A stretch of DNA of 64,000 bases from Sphagnum magellanicum (lineage: Eukaryota > Streptophyta > Sphagnopsida > Sphagnales > Sphagnaceae): the NCBI GenBank assembly GCA_021904315.1, contig CM038923.1, forward strand, positions 6,330,038-6,394,037. Direction: 5' to 3'. Positions 21,731 to 35,510 of the stretch are shown one piece after another. The position numbers were made by a program, and so were the translations under genes. The first letter of the stretch is position 1, and each line of letters opens with the position of its first letter. Below the pieces are notes generated by a model. The model searched no databases. It was given only the letters and a program-made list of their open reading frames with translations, and was not told where the DNA came from.

Positions 21731-24507
21731 TGGTGGGCTTTCAAGCACCTTTGAGATTTATTTGACCCAAAGGACTTTGCAAACGATTTTTTTCAATTAT
21801 TTTTAGTTATTTTTATGTTGTTGTAAAGTATATTCTCAAGAATATAGCCAAGGCCCTTGGTGCTAAGAGGTTGTTAGCTTTGGCCAAGCTTTCTAGTGGC
21901 ATTCGGCCAATAATAATAGGTGAAATTTTGTATCAATTAATGAATATGACCCTTTGCTTTCAGTTTTGCAATTCATTTTCAACTCACTTGTCCCCCACCA
22001 ATTTAGGTCATGGTTAGGGGAGGTTGTGAGGCAATGGTGCACAATATTCAAATAGCTTTAGATGTTCACCTTAATTACGCGGTGTTGCAAATACACATTG
22101 CAAATGTCTTCAACATTGTTTCCTATAAGGTTATATTCCACAAGTTATATGTTACAGGTGGGTAATTGTTTTAATTCATTCCTTTTGTCCATTCCTTTTA
22201 TGCCCCATAATTCCTTTTTTTTCAAAACCACCACTCCCTTCAAAGTGATTTGTCTATAATTCAATCCTCCATGTTCCTTACATCAAGGGATCCTTTGGGT
22301 GGTCCTTTTTTCACCTTAGTTCATTTTCGCACCATTTGTAGCTCGATTAGTCTTTTTCTATTTTGTTTGTTTCCTTTCATTGTTGATGACACCCACATCA
22401 TTACTATTTTAGTTATATCTCAAGCTTTTCATCATTTATCTTCCCAGTTCAATAAGCCTTGTGGTTCAACCCCATAAATGTGTTCTTTAGTTTTTTTTAG
22501 GGTTGCCTTTGGGGTTTTTTCCTTCATCAAGTTTTGGTACCCCTTTTAAGGGAATTAGGGTTTTGGGTGTTTTTTTTAGGATCCTTCTCCTTCACATCTT
22601 CTTTTTTTTAAGATGTTTTGGACAATGGTGTTCAGCACATAAATGCCCTTTCTAAGTTGGGAAATGTGCAGGTGGCATTTAGGGTTCTCATTCATTGTTT
22701 CGTTTATAGGCCCTATTATTATTTTTGTTCTTTCCCACCATTCCCAAATTTTTAACATTAACTAACTTCCTTTGATTCGACCTTCATTTGTGTATTTGGG
22801 AAATTCATAAAGCCAGGTTTTTTGGAGTGTTTAAAAATTCATGTAGTTCATTGGCAAGCTTCTCTTCCCATTTCTAGAGGTGGCATATGTCTTATCTCTA
22901 TGAAAGTTATCGCCCCAACAACGTACTTAAGGAATTGGGGGCTTGTGGCCCCAATTATCGCATCTAGATTTTTGCAAACCCTAAACCCTAAACCCATTTT
23001 TATTAGGGTCTATAGGGGCTAGTAGTTCAAGTCCACTTCCATTCCATTTTCACCTTAGGTGTGCTCATCGTGATTTTTTGCTTCCAACTACTTAGACTTA
23101 CATCCTTCTATTTGAGCAACTATCAGAAAGAAGAAATTTTCAATAGAGCATTTCAATGTGTGCATGAACACTCATTTTCCAACATCATTTTAGAGTTGTC
23201 TTCAAATTGTCATTGCACTCAGCTGAGATCTTGCATAGGCACAAATTCAGATGTTTGGATTTTTGCCCACCCAATGATCCCATCTTTTAGGATGGCTTTT
23301 AACATTTTTTTCCTTAGCACTACGCACTAAATTAAACCTCTCCCATCCTACTACTTGTGGTTTTTTTTTATGCCTATGTGACCAACCCATAGATTTGACA
23401 TGGATACACTTACTTTGTTATGTTCATGGGGAAGAATACACTACCACACATGATGCAATTTAGGATTCTTTTACCTCCATTTCTAAGGATGTTGGGTTCC
23501 ATGTTTTGCACAAGCAAATTCATGTTCTCTTGACACCATTTCTCTAGTCATCATGGTGATAAGTGAATATTGTGTTTATAGCAAATTGTATTTGCACCTT
23601 GGCAAATGTAATTATTGTTAACTCAACTCATGTAGATCTTGTTTTGTGAGTTGTTTTTTCTCAATGAGTGGTCGGGATGATTGCAGCTCAAGCAAAGGTT
23701 GTGTCATGTTGAGACTAGCACCTTAAAAATGATGTTATCCTTTTAGTAGTAGAGACATTTGAATGTTTATAGTAACAAGTGAATGACTTCTTTCGTCAAT
23801 GAATCAACATGACATGGTTGATGAAGGATTCTAAAGGTCCTCTTTTGATTCTATGTTCATTTTATAAACAAAGAGTGTCAATGACTTTTTAGAAAGTTCA
23901 AGTCACCACTATCTTACAACATGCAATTGTGGTAGCAAGAGAGGCCTCTTCTAAGCTTGATGTGCTTCTAGATTTTTCACTCATCTCCTTGCATGACTTG
24001 TTTCGTATTATTGGTGATGGGTTCAGGTCCTAGGTTTCTTGATTTCTCTTTCTAGGGCTCCCCGTTGTGCATTTTGCACTTTTGGGTGTGATCTCTTGTT
24101 TGGACTTCAATCCTTTCTTTTTTTCTTTTCTTGTTCCCTTGCCAGGTGTTTTTTCTTTATTTATTTATTTTCAGGCCTAGATACCTTAAAGAGGTGGGCT
24201 TGATGGATGTAGCAGCACTCCATGGCAACCAAAGATTCAGAGCCAATCATTTATGGTATTTTATTTTTAATTTTTCTGACAGTTTAAGTTGGAAGGAACT
24301 TTTGGTGGCTCCCACACCTCCCCTAAAAATTACTAACCCTGACAATTATGAGGTTTCCTATGGTCTTTTCTTTGGTCCAATTCAAGTTTACAAATACAAC
24401 AAGGGCTCTTGGGCCATGGCTACATTTGTTCCATTTGTCTAATCACCTTGATTACCCATTCACGAAAATTGTAACTGAGTACCAAGAAGAAATTTGCACA
24501 TGAGATG
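21731..24507. other. T-rich intergenic DNA, no gene seen
   Basis: Only short, unrecognisable open frames. It includes three head-to-tail CCCTAAA units near 22976-22995 (plant telomere-type telo-box), too few to be more than a short interstitial motif. Confidence 0.5.
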
Positions 24508-24888
24508 GGCTGCAGTGAACCGGCATCCACCAGCGCACCATCCACTGGATGCCTATTATTACTCAGTTATGGATGAACCTGAACTGAGTTAGTAAATGGT
24601 TTCACCTTGGTAACCGATTCTGTAAGAAATAGGTCTCATATATTGGTAGATAGGTAGGCAAATAGAGAACTACCAGGCAAGTAGATGGTTTATACACAGG
24701 TAAGGGCTGTTTTTACTACCTACCTACTAACAACCTGCGTGTGGGTTGTTAGTAGGTAGGTAGTTTAAAAAATCAACTGAGCTAACCACCATGGTTAGCT
24801 AATGAACTAAAAACCAACAGAAAATGTTTCCTGACCACTTACCATCCATCCTTCATGGTGCCCTGGTGGGTGCTGATTCATTGTGGCC
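24508..24888. mobile_element. 381-bp fold-back MITE, Mutator-like, copy 1
   Basis: Terminal inverted repeats GGCTGCAGTGAACCGGCA and TGCTGATTCATTGTGGCC are flanked by a 9-bp target duplication with one mismatch (CATGAGATG at 24499-24507, CATAAGATG at 24889-24897). The interior is a long imperfect palindrome centred on CTACCTACCTACTAACA / TGTTAGTAGGTAGGTAG. The 9-bp duplication points to the Mutator superfamily. An inverted copy lies at 47906-48281. No coding capacity. Confidence 0.8.
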
Positions 24889-25019
24889 CATAAGATGATT
24901 ATTTCCTATAACAAATGACAATCTATAGTTTATGGAAATGCAAGGTAGCCACAAGGGTAATTCCAGCCATAAACACTAAAGACACAAAGACAGGTAAATT
25001 TTACACACATATCCATATT

Positions 25020-25092
25020 AAGACATTCATGCAAGGCATATTCACATTAAGACATTCATGCAAGGCATATTCACATTAAGACATTCATCCAT
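25020..25092. repeat. 29-bp tandem repeat, about 2.5 units
   Basis: Head-to-tail copies of a 29-bp unit containing CATTCATGCAAGGCATATTC, almost identical to each other and so recent. Confidence 0.85.
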
Positions 25093-26775
25093 CTGTCAGA
25101 CACATGACAAATGAATCAAAGGTTCTCGATACCAAGAACCCTGGCCACTGGACAGGTAATACAAGTACCACTTCCAGGTGCCAAATGGAAGTGACCATCA
25201 AATTCACATCATTAGGCTACACTGGGTGCACGGAAGAAAACAAGAGTAACTTGCTTACAACCCTGAACAGAGTACATAATGGAACCCACAAAGGACTCAT
25301 GAGGATTTAGGGGAAGTGGTGGTAAAATGGACACTTGATATCAACACAGATACCCGGGTGTCTGACATAATATATGGCCAACAAAATAGATCTCTTTAGA
25401 TGCTTCCTGGTCTGAGAAATCAATCATGGTTCTCAGTCCAGGTAATAGAAATTAGGGGCACATCTGGGGAGTGTTGGAACTTGGTTGCCAACCCAAATAT
25501 TCCATTTTTTATTATTTTCCATGAATCAAAAGTGATGATTTTTTTTTTCTATTTCTAATTTGGTAAATATAAATAATAGTAGTATTTTTACCTTCTTTCT
25601 TGCCCTTTGAGAATTCAGGAACAAGGGAGTGTGAGTCATTTATGATCCATGAAACTGGTCATAAAAAGATTTTTGGGAAAAGGAATTTCTTTTGTACTTT
25701 GAGTGTGGGCTTATTCTCCTGAACCTGCCTGGACTCTGGACTCTGTGGAGCTAGCTAGCATGACATCCACTAGCAAAGGCTGGCAGTGTAAGTTAAGCTC
25801 TCTGCTAGCCTTTGATTCAACCTACCTTCTTTTCTTCTTTTTTTAGAATTTAAAATTCTTTACCAAGGGTAAAAAGCCCACACCCTTCTGAGAGAGACAG
25901 GATTCACAACTTTGAGCCCTGTAGACTGCCCCTATTGGCAAGCTCACAAGCAGTTGAATCATGCCCTTCTTTAACACTCTCTACCCCTTTCAGAGATCCT
26001 TAGTTAGTCCTAGGATGGAATATTTACAAGCAGCAGTCCCCCAAAAATTGGGGTTTTTGCCATGATACCAGTGCAGGGTTTTTCTTTTCTTTTCTTCCCT
26101 TTTTTTTCCCCCAATTTTTGGTATCTGAAATTTGGCCCAAAAAAAGCAAAAGTAGTTGAATTTACACTAGAAAACAAAACCTTCCCAATTCTTTTGTTCC
26201 AAAATATGACAAAATTTGTACCCAAAAAAACATTGTGATTAGTGTAAGTGGAAAGGAAACACCCTACTCATGGGGGGGTGTTGCCCAGGTTAAAGACCTA
26301 AGAGAATTTTTATTTTTTTCCATCTTTAGCCTGTGAAACAAGGCAGGTATCATGAGCCAAAAAACTAGAAAAAGAGGGCAGTAATTTTTGAAATCTTGTG
26401 GGCATTTCTGCTTTTCAAGTTGCCCACAAAAGAATCCACTTTGCAAGGTTACTTCCAAATACACTAGAGAAACTCTTGTGGTGGGTCTTTCTTTCTGTTC
26501 ACCAAAGGCCCCAAAGGCATGGAAGGCATCAGATACTCCACCAACACCCCTGGTCAGCTGAAAGACAGCTACCCAGTTAGTTCCCAGCAACCCCTTTTGT
26601 TTTTTTCCCCCTTGTAGTTGTTTTTGTGTTTATTGGTGGGTTCCTGAAATTGGAAGGAAAGGAAAGGAAAGTACATTTTTCCCACTTACTTCCCTTTCTC
26701 TTGAAGTTAGTGTGTTTTATTGTCAGTTGGTTCAAGCGCCATCGGTGACGGCTACCACAAGGAAGGAAAAACAAA

Positions 26776-26812
26776 ACCCACCCCACCCCACCCCACCCCA
26801 CCCCACACCCCC
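26776..26812. repeat. (CCCAC)n microsatellite
   Basis: Six or so CCCAC units in a row, about 350 bp upstream of the ABIL start codon. It could lie in the promoter. Confidence 0.85.
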
Positions 26813-27162
26813 TCCCCTTCAATCCTTCACTGATTGTGTAGCAAGAGGATTGATGGATTATGATGATGATGATGACGCCACTTACCTGATGCAACCCAAA
26901 CACATCAACAACAAAAATCAAAAGCAAATTGAATTTTGTTGTCGCTCTATGATTTTATATTGATGGTTTTGTAGTGATGTTTTTGTATTGGATTTGGTGC
27001 ATTTTGAGGAGAAAAGCAGAATTTGTACAAGACTTTGCTCATAGTTGTCCATAGATTTTCAAGATTTCCCCATTGTCGCAGATTCTCAACATTTTGCCCA
27101 TAGTTGCAGATTTCTTGGTGGTGGAGGAGCTGGTGGTGTTGTGGTGGAGCAAAAACGTGAGC

Positions 27163-30151
27163 ATGGCATTGGCAACAAGCTCTTCTTCCCAAGCTAGATC
27201 ACCATTGTCATCCCAAGATGTGGAAGAAGAAGAAGAAGAAGAAGATAAAGAGGTTGCTGCTGCTTCTTCTTCTTCCCTTGTTCACGATGATGCAATTGAA
27301 GTGGAAAGTAGTCGCAGCTTTCTCATGGCTTTGCAGGTATCGTATAACTTTTTTCTTTTTTGGGTGTGTGCTTGTGCGTGTGTTCCTTTTGGAGCTCAAA
27401 TTTTGGTTGTCTCATTGGTGATCATTGCACTTTTGCTCTGCATTTGACAGTTTCTTCAGTTTCATGCAGTTCCAAGATTGCAGTGATTTTTGGGAGGAAT
27501 TTCAAAGTAGATGCAAGTGTGCCCCGGATGGATCACTAACTTTCTTTCTCTCCCTCTTGCATGCAGGAGCTTCAGAGTCTGCGGCCGCAGTTTTATTCAA
27601 CAGCCAAGTATTGTGAATCTTCGTATCTTGAAAAGGATCAGAAAGACGAGTAAGCGTGTCTTGTAGTACGAAGCTCTTTGTGTTTTTTTTGGTTGTTTTC
27701 GGATGTTTTTCCTTTGGGACTGACTAGCTACCTGCTTCACAAGTCCGTTTGCATTTGACATCTTGGTCTGAGCGGGAAGAGAAGAAACTCCCACATGTTT
27801 TTTTTTTCCCTGAGAAGTGATGTACTTTTGCATTTGGGTTTGTAGGATGTTTGACCATCTGAAGAAATTTTCCATCAAGGCATTGGTGAATGCAGTGGAT
27901 CAATTGGGTAATGTGGTATCTAAGCTGAATGATCTGCTTGCACAGCAGACAACCTGTGTTACAGCAGCCGAGCTCAGGACAGCAGCTCTTGCACAGGTAA
28001 AAAACAATTCTCACATGCATGTGCATGGTCTCCTCCATTACAGCAAAATTCTTCACACCAATTCCAATATCTGCCAAACATCAAGTTTGTTCTTCTTTTT
28101 TTCGCATTTTGTGAATTTCTTCTAAAACTGCAACAAATTTCAGATCATGCACAAATTTGGGGTCAGCTTTGTTTTGTTTTGTTTTGTGTGGGGTGGGGTT
28201 GTAGCGTTTTCGTTCCTGCCAAGATCATTGCAACTGTGAGGGATTGAAGCAGCAATCCATTGTGAAGAGCATGCCTGTCAACTCTAGGCACCACACTCTT
28301 CCAGGTAATAAATGAGTGCACCTCCCTCTTCTCCAATTCTCTCTTCCTTGTTCTCCCCCACTCCCGACCACCCTCAGCCCTTCCATTCTTTTTATCCCCC
28401 CTTACACAGAAAATTGTTGAAGCCTCTTGTTTTGTGTGATGATGCCCTGCTTTTGTAGAGACCACAGAAAACAGAGTGATCCTCCTGCATCAAACATGTC
28501 ATTTGCAAGAATTCTACACATAGACATTTCTGCTCCTCCATGTTTTTCAGGCTCATTCTCTTGCAAATTTCTCACAACCTTTCACTCATTGAGCTGAAGG
28601 AATTTCCATAGTTTGCTAGAATTTCTATAGACTGGCTTGCTGTTTGAACACATCATGTAATCTGCAACAATTCATCTCCTACAATTCACATTTTGTAGCA
28701 AGTAATGGGTTGTTGCATTCAATCTGGTGCTTGATGAAATGGAACCCTAAATGTTTCTGAGTCTTCTCATCGCATTTCTCTTGTTATCAATGGCCAGATT
28801 GGATTTTTCCTTGGAACTTGTAATAGAGTGTGTTCTGAAGGACAAAATGGACAAAATTTGGTTGAATCAGATTGGGTTCATAGCTTGGATTTAGGGTTTA
28901 ATAAAATCGAATCATGCATGTAGCTACATGATAATTCAAATTTTTTTTTTGAAATTGTATTGTCATGCTTCTTCACTGAAATATAGTTTCATCTTTTGAC
29001 AGATTGAAGCTGCCAGAGATGGAAAAACGGACTACTAACATGCTGACATTGGCACCCAATTGCAGATGACACAGATCCCATTGTAGAGGCTGTGAAACGT
29101 GCAAGTCAACGAAGATCAATTTTGTTGCGGGAGACTTTTGACTTGAACCAGCCAGCCCAAGTGACACGGACATTTCTACAACCACAGACACTGCCAAATC
29201 AAGAGGATTTAATTGCTAGTAAGTTCCTTATCAATTGCAAATCCTTGCAATCAAGGATGTGGTTCCACCTGGAATCACATCCTAATCAACATGGTTTGGA
29301 CAATGCTCTTAAACAACCTTGATTAGTGGTTAAAGTCATGATTAGTGTTGCTAGAAGCTGAAGCGGAACTTGAGTTCCCTCTTGAGTTCAATTTCTTAAG
29401 CTTTGCACCAATGTCCATGTTGTTGACTTCGAAGAAAAATGATTGGGTTGGTTCTGCAAGGTTCTAGTGAGGGGACATTCACAGGGCACTTTGCTATAGA
29501 GGAAATAAATCCACCTACCATTGCTACAGGGCATTCACAATCTACCAGGTTTGTGCTTCTTGTTGCTTGCTTTATCCTTAGGACTTTGAGTAAAGATGTA
29601 GAGATTGCTGCTTTCATTGAAGTACAACAGGTTTGTGCAACACTCAAAACCATCAATGGCTGAATTTCAAGCTTGCTTGCTAGCAGCTGTTATCTCCTTA
29701 ACAAACCAAACTCAATTTTAATATAGTCATAGAACCAACCTTTTTTTTCTCTTGAATTTTTTTGACAAAAGATGATGGTAGTAATGCATTTGCTGATTGC
29801 ACCTCGCAGCACGGATCGGCAACAGCTTCTGCCACCCGGACTTGGAAAAGTCCTAAAACAAACATTGTCAAGGGGCCGTAAGTACAACTGCACAAAACCT
29901 ACTCCTTTAATGCTGTCCTAGGCTTGTACAAAACAACACAGGATTGAATGGCATAATTGTTGAGAATTCTGATTCACAATTTCTGATGGAGGCTTGCAGG
30001 GAACAACACATCAATCAATGGAACTGTTTCACTACATTCTTCCCCACATTCTCAATTGCTATCAAAGAGATTGGATCATGTGGCAGCATCAGCCAGTGTC
30101 TTGACTCCAGTGAAACTGAACGTGAGTTGTCTGGGGATGCCATCTCCATAA
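27163..30151 (+). CDS. ABIL: ABIL (Abl-interactor-like) subunit of the SCAR/WAVE complex
   Basis: Nine exons recovered: 27163-27336, 27567-27649, 27846-27996, 28205-28304, 29066-29218, 29461-29548, 29582-29630, 29772-29877, 30000-30121. They keep phase and give 342 residues. The last exon can run on to TAA at 30149-30151 (351 residues), or splice at GTGAGT to an exon I did not find. The N-terminal half is clearly ABIL: SRSFLMALQELQSLRPQFYS, AKYCESSYL, then ALVNAVDQLGNVVSKLNDLL and the CEGLKQQ...SRHHTLP block. ABIL proteins join SCAR, BRICK1, NAP and PIR to activate ARP2/3 actin nucleation. The first 45 residues are a Ser- and Glu-rich leader partly encoded by a GAA repeat. The C-terminal exons (Ser/Thr-rich) are less certain, especially 29582-29877. 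The gene runs tail-to-tail with the BSD gene. Confidence 0.85.
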
Positions 30152-31255
30152 AGATTGCAACTTCTTCCAAAGGCCAAATTTTCACCACCTTCACACTGTG
30201 AACCCAACTTCCACGACTAAAGATAGTGATGAGCTCAACATAAGATTTCTTCTGAAAGTAAAATCAATGACTGGAGATAATTGTGTTACACCACTATTTA
30301 AGTCTCCTCTCTCGCTGCTACAGGAATGCTTGTACAATAATCATTTTACTTAAATACTGGAAATGGTCACTGAATTCAGTTTTCTAGAGCTCACACACAA
30401 ACACTTGCTCATTGCCAAATAATCATGCAGATAATGATGCATGCCAATAGAAGTACCATTGGACTGAGCACAAAACTTTCTCATGTTTTCATCACCATCT
30501 TTCACTATTGAAGCCAAATGCAAAACTTCTGTGAAGGGAGTGAGTTCCTATCATGACACTGTTTCACTTGTAGGATTCACTCATGAAAACTAAATATGTG
30601 CCTTCGACATTGTGCTGCTGATAGCATCTGAATGCATCTCTGTCCCATGATAGAAGGGAAAGGTGGTAAAGCAAAAACCAGACCACTACTGAAATCAAAT
30701 ATGAATGCAAAATTTCATATTTAATTTTGTAATAGGTTTGGTTGCCAACTGAACTTCAGAACCTCACTTCCATGTCATTGACACAAAACAAAACAAAAGG
30801 AACAACATAACCAGGAACACAATTTAGACCATTGTGCTAACCAGTCCAATCCATACCACCAAATTACTAACTCCTTTTGTTGCAACACTGGAGCTCACTC
30901 AACAAATGGAACATGCATTAGAGAGAAAGGGTGGCCATCTGATGACATGAACTCCTGCAATCTTGAGTGAAATTGGTTTACAAGATTTTGACACCATATG
31001 CTGCTGACTTAGCTTGGACACAGTTGGTGAGTGAGAAGATCTTCTCCCCAGTACTGACACCTACAAATATTTACAAACTCACTTATGCTTCCAATAAAGG
31101 ACTGCCTAGTATATGACCCTAAGTGAGTCTCTGCATCAATTGTCAAGTCTTATAGCTCAGATAAAGATGGGTACAGAGAATATGCTGGAGAGGAGAGAGA
31201 AGGATATTTCAATTGCTGAAGCTTATTAAAGCCATATGAGCAGTTCAGAACTAAC
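30152..31255. other. convergent intergenic region between ABIL and the BSD gene
   Basis: Contains the 3' ends of both genes. No further open frame of note; a last ABIL exon might hide here but I could not identify it. Confidence 0.4.
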
Positions 31256-34165
31256 CTAAGGAGACAAGACTGCACTGGCAACATCTTCTTCATTGACAGT
31301 AAACCAGTCGTTGAATTCAACCCTTTCAGATGTACTCCCAGGTGTTGCATCACCTGGAAGCTGTTTCTCTGGAGATGGATCATTGCTGATGCCCTTTCTC
31401 TGGTTGGTTTCTTCCTCATTGTCTTCAAGGTCACTGAAAGAGACATCCTCATCAGCATTCTCCATACCTCCTGCATTTGTAATTCGCACTCATTACAATT
31501 AGAAAATCTGATAAGACCAATTTTCTTCACCTTATTACCCCATTACTTTTGAAGCCAGATTGCTTTTCATCGAAACACTATCTGTTCTGCACACACATTC
31601 CCCTGAACACACAAGCTCCTTCTGTTTACCCTTTTGGCACAGGACTAATTCACACAGGCTCACAGTGATGATCTGCCTGGTGAAAGGGATCAGCAAAGGG
31701 CACAAAAGAAAGTTCATCTTGAAAGGCACAACTGAAGTCTACTTGGAAATATGGAAGCCCTTTAGTTCAATTGTCGACTGGGTGTGGTAGGCCCCAACTA
31801 GCAGTGGTGTCCCTCCATATACTATTTCTAGGACTTACAGTGCACAGTGATAGTGTTTACCTGCATTTGTTTGTTCCTGTGGTACCATGCCCTGAATGGC
31901 TGCTTTCCCATCTGCCTTCTCATCATCACTGTTCTCCAGCCACTCATTGACCTCAGTCTCATCATCCACAAGTCTAAGAGCTGCAGATTTGGCACTGTTT
32001 GTATCCAGTAGCTGTTCTCTCTTTTGTGCTTCTGCAAGAGAATCTTGCCTGGCAATTGAATGAGCATCTGTAGTCACCAGATTCTTAGTTATATACTCCA
32101 TGTCACTTTCCACAATTTGCTGCTTGTTAGAGCTGTTGCCCACATCTAAACTCCCCGCCACAAGCTCTTCCTCTCCAGACTGAGCTGGACTTCTGCCCAT
32201 GGCAACTTCTTTGTCCTGAAGTTGTTGAAGAAGGCCACGGAACCTAATAATCTGCCAAGGTAGATCCATATAAAAATTTGTTCAGGAAGAAACTTTTGTT
32301 CTTCCAAATCTCAGTATCTCAAAAAAGCACAGGGTCCTCTGTAGATTGTAGTAATTGAATCCACCATGTGGGACTCAAACTTCAATCAGAAAGAGTGAAC
32401 TTGATGAAAGCTAGTAAACCGGACTCTCCCACTTCCCACACCTACTTCTGCAAACTGTTTCCTGCAATACCTGGGGTGTGGACAGAAGATCTGCATCTTG
32501 CTTGCTGAGGCGTGAGTGCAGGAGCACAAAGAAGATTTGCCAGAAGCGCCCATTGCTGATGATGTCTGGGCAAAGCTCAGTGTACAATGCTCCCAGTGTG
32601 GCTGCCTCATGCTTCACAGCATTAGCATGCTCTTGCTGTGCCTCTGTCATTTCAAAATCTGCTTCACATCCAGCACAACAAGATCAGGGAACAAGTGGAT
32701 CAATAATTAGACTGTACAATACCTACCAGATGAGCACCAGAAACTTACCATCATCTTCATCTTCATCTGCCAGAGGAAAGTCAAGCCAGGTCTCAGGGTG
32801 CATTGCAATGGTGTTTGCAAAGGCCACCACATCCTCCGTCACACCCACAGCATACTCCCCATCAGAAAATTCACCAACCATGTCACGGGCAAAGGGGAGC
32901 AGGCTTGAAGCAAACTTTGACAATTCATCAAAGCCACTGGCCAGCACACTGGGACGAGAATCCTGTACAACAAAATTGTCCTCAAGAGTGAATCAATCCC
33001 AGAGTTGCCAGAGTCTACAGACTGCAATCACCAGCATCTCACCAGATTTTTTTGGCAATGCAGACTTGTTGCATGAGTCAAAGCCTCTAGCAAGAAGCTT
33101 CTAGCAAGACTGAGAGCAGCTATCAGTTGGACTATGGAAATGCTCAGATATCCAATGCCTTCTTGCCTCCAATATCCTCAGAAATTGCTGTTGAAAATAC
33201 AATGCTTTTCCAAAGAGAGCACATGCATTTGCACCTCCTATCAGACCAAATTCAGAACTTGCTACCCATCATTCCACATGAACAGCACCTGCAAAGAACT
33301 ATGTCATGGCAAGTGGTGCAACAACACATCAGAAAACAAGACAGAAAGGTACGTGAATGAAGGAGTTCACCTCAGGATGTTGTTCATATTTGTCTCCCTC
33401 TTCATCACGCACCAAAGAAACAAGAGGACGCCATGTTGATCCATCACTTCTGTCAGTCTGTGGTGGCCTTTCTCTTGACAGCATACCATCAAGCAAAGGC
33501 TTGAACAGGGAGTTGAAACCAGAATTACTAGGGCCATGGTCTGCGGGGCTTTCTCGATCACCATATTTGCTCTCTTCAGGAGAAGTCTCTGCAGCTCCGG
33601 CTTCATCTTCATCATCCCCAGTCACACTTCGAATGACAGACTGAATCCGTGAGATGCCAGTTGCTACAGTGCCCCTCAATTCTGCTAGGTCACTGTGAAA
33701 CCCTGTTAATCTCTGGCCTCCAGAATTTGGTGAGGAAGTCTTCGAACTACTGAGAATGCCAGAACCCTCATCCATTGCACTGACTCCGGCTATGGAAAGG
33801 TGGGATGGCAGGTCCTTTGCATCACTCTCTGCCTCAGCATCATTCCCTTCTTCTTTTTCCTGGCCAATTTTCTTTAAAATTCCTACATCTGTTTGCGGCA
33901 CAAGAATGGCCTTTGGTGACATACTCGATTTCTCCAGCACTGGAGGAGGGTTCAAGAATGATGCCACACCCCATAACTGGCGGGTAAGACTCTTGGTCAG
34001 CTCCGACAGATCCTCTTTCACGCCCTTTCCTGCAGCAGCATGTTGGCCTACATTGCTTTCTTCTCCTTCTCCTTCTTCTTCTTCATCTTCTTCTTTGTTA
34101 TTTCCGCGTCCTTGCCGCGGCGAGGACGGAAGAGAAAGAGATAATGAATTGGCAAACCACGACAT
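31256..34165 (-). CDS. BSD domain-containing protein
   Basis: Five exons: 34165-33371, 32962-32749, 32658-32471, 32251-31861, 31470-31256. All introns are GT-AG, the phases agree, and the total is 1803 bp (600 residues). The start ATG gives MSWFANSLSLSL, the typical MSW.A.S beginning of the plant family. Residues about 304-395 are the BSD domain: GVTEDVVAFANTIAMHPETW.DFP, MTEAQQEHA, LCPDIISNGRFWQIFFVLLH with the signature Phe-Trp pair, then LSKQDADLLSTPQ. Residues 20-265 are acidic and Ser-rich with a conserved-looking SELTKSLTRQLWGVASFL helix. The C-terminus is acidic (DVSFSDLEDNEEE) and ends WFTVNEEDVASAVLSP. BSD domains occur in TFIIH p62, synapse-associated and DOS2-like proteins; the exact job of the plant members is not settled. 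An alternative acceptor of exon 3, 6 bp upstream, also keeps frame. Confidence 0.9.
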
Positions 34166-35000
34166 CGGTAAAATTCCCACAAAACTGTCTCTCGGGACAA
34201 CAGTAGCAATTGCTGGAGATCGAGCGTGTGAAGAACTACCAGCAGAACATTACACAGGCATCAGCCGCATATCCTTTTCAACAGGAGAGTTGCTGCATTT
34301 GTTCATAACTGTGTTCCTGCACATACCTCCAAGCAACCGAAAAGAGTGATAGTCGTCACACCGCCGTTATCGCATCCAAGAAGCAACCTCCTCTCCCGAT
34401 TGCAACAAACCACAAAACACGCATCCCGTCTTTCTTCTTGTGCAACATAATAACGCAACCTACAAAACCTCCTCCAAGCACACCACAAAAAACAAAGGTG
34501 TTCTACAGACTAATATCGCAAAAATCGATCACTTCTTCCTGAATACTCCTTGGACCAAAGCATGAATCACACGCATCTCTCACGCTTCCAATACCCGGCT
34601 TCGTAAACGCAGTTCTGCAGCTTCCGAGGCGCCGTAAATTCCCAAACACGTTCAGGCTGTCTCAGCCTCTTCTCTGCCAGATGGAATTGAAGAATTCGGC
34701 GAGCAGGCAGGCCATAGATATCAAGGTGAGGAGAGGCATCCACGCGAGAGAGAGCGCCAGAGCCGGAGGCCGATGACCATGGCCAAGAATTCTTTTTCTG
34801 CGCTCCTCCTCATCTCCCATCCCAACATTCATTCCCCATGCTCCATTATTCATTCACATGGAAACTCCATCCCATGTAATTCCTTCACACGTAGATGAAT
34901 TGAGAGCGTCTGGGCGTACGCTTTTCTGTTCTGATATGGATGATGAAAGAACGCCGCTGTGTTCTCCGCTGAAGCGACGCCTGGGAGGAGGAGGAGGAGC
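34166..35000. other. probable 5' region of the BSD gene
   Basis: No convincing coding exon. On the minus strand a GGTATGTGCAG junction near 34320-34340 could be a 5'-UTR splice donor. The stretch 34850-35060 is relatively GC-rich and may be a promoter shared with the plus-strand transcript unit that follows. Confidence 0.3.
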
Positions 35001-35510
35001 TTGAAGAAGAGAGCAGCTTTTCCTGCCTGCCGCAGTTCTCACGCCCTCCGCCTTCGTCTTCCGCCTTTTACTGATTTTTGTGCAGCAATTGTGACGCTTT
35101 TTCCATTCTTCTACTTCATTTTTTTGGAGTCTGACAGTTTAAGAAGAGTGCAGAGTGAGAGAAAAACTGACATCTTGCTGTTTTGGCACCTTCTTCTGCA
35201 TTCTTCTTTCTGCAGCATTTTGGTGCTCTCGTTTTTCTTCTTCTCTTTTCCATAAGCTAGAGGGCATCTGTTGCTCTCGTTTCCGCTTGTTGCTTCTTCA
35301 TCTCCTTCCGTGGCCAGAGGTAATGTCCAAAGAGCTCCTTGAAATTGCTGCTCTACCTTCTTTTTTTCACGCTGCTACTTCCACAGTATGTGACTATTGC
35401 CATCACAAACATGGAAGTCGCACTATGTTGAAGCTACTTCCATATCCCAAGCATGGAGCTTGGAGCCACATTTGCTTGTGATGCCAAAGTCAGAAAACCA
35501 CCTATTGCAT

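Larger units (their letters stand above)
24898..27162. other. intergenic region and promoter side of the ABIL gene
   Basis: No gene seen. It contains a repeat-like block at about 26020-26250 that shares GAATTTACACTAGAA and surrounding motifs with about 50280-50460. A CCCAC-type microsatellite lies at 26776-26812, followed by the presumed promoter and 5' UTR of the ABIL gene. Confidence 0.4.

Noticed and set aside
22976-22995. Interstitial telomere repeat (CCCTAAA x 3)
   Set aside because: Three units are a common telo-box-length motif and not evidence of a chromosome end or fusion.
32478-33104. 208-codon plus-strand open frame
   Set aside because: It lies across exons 2-3 and introns of the BSD gene; the minus-strand exons carry the conserved domain.
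33756-34349. 197-codon plus-strand open frame
   Set aside because: Antisense to exon 1 of the BSD gene and its 5' flank; low-complexity Ser/Phe composition.
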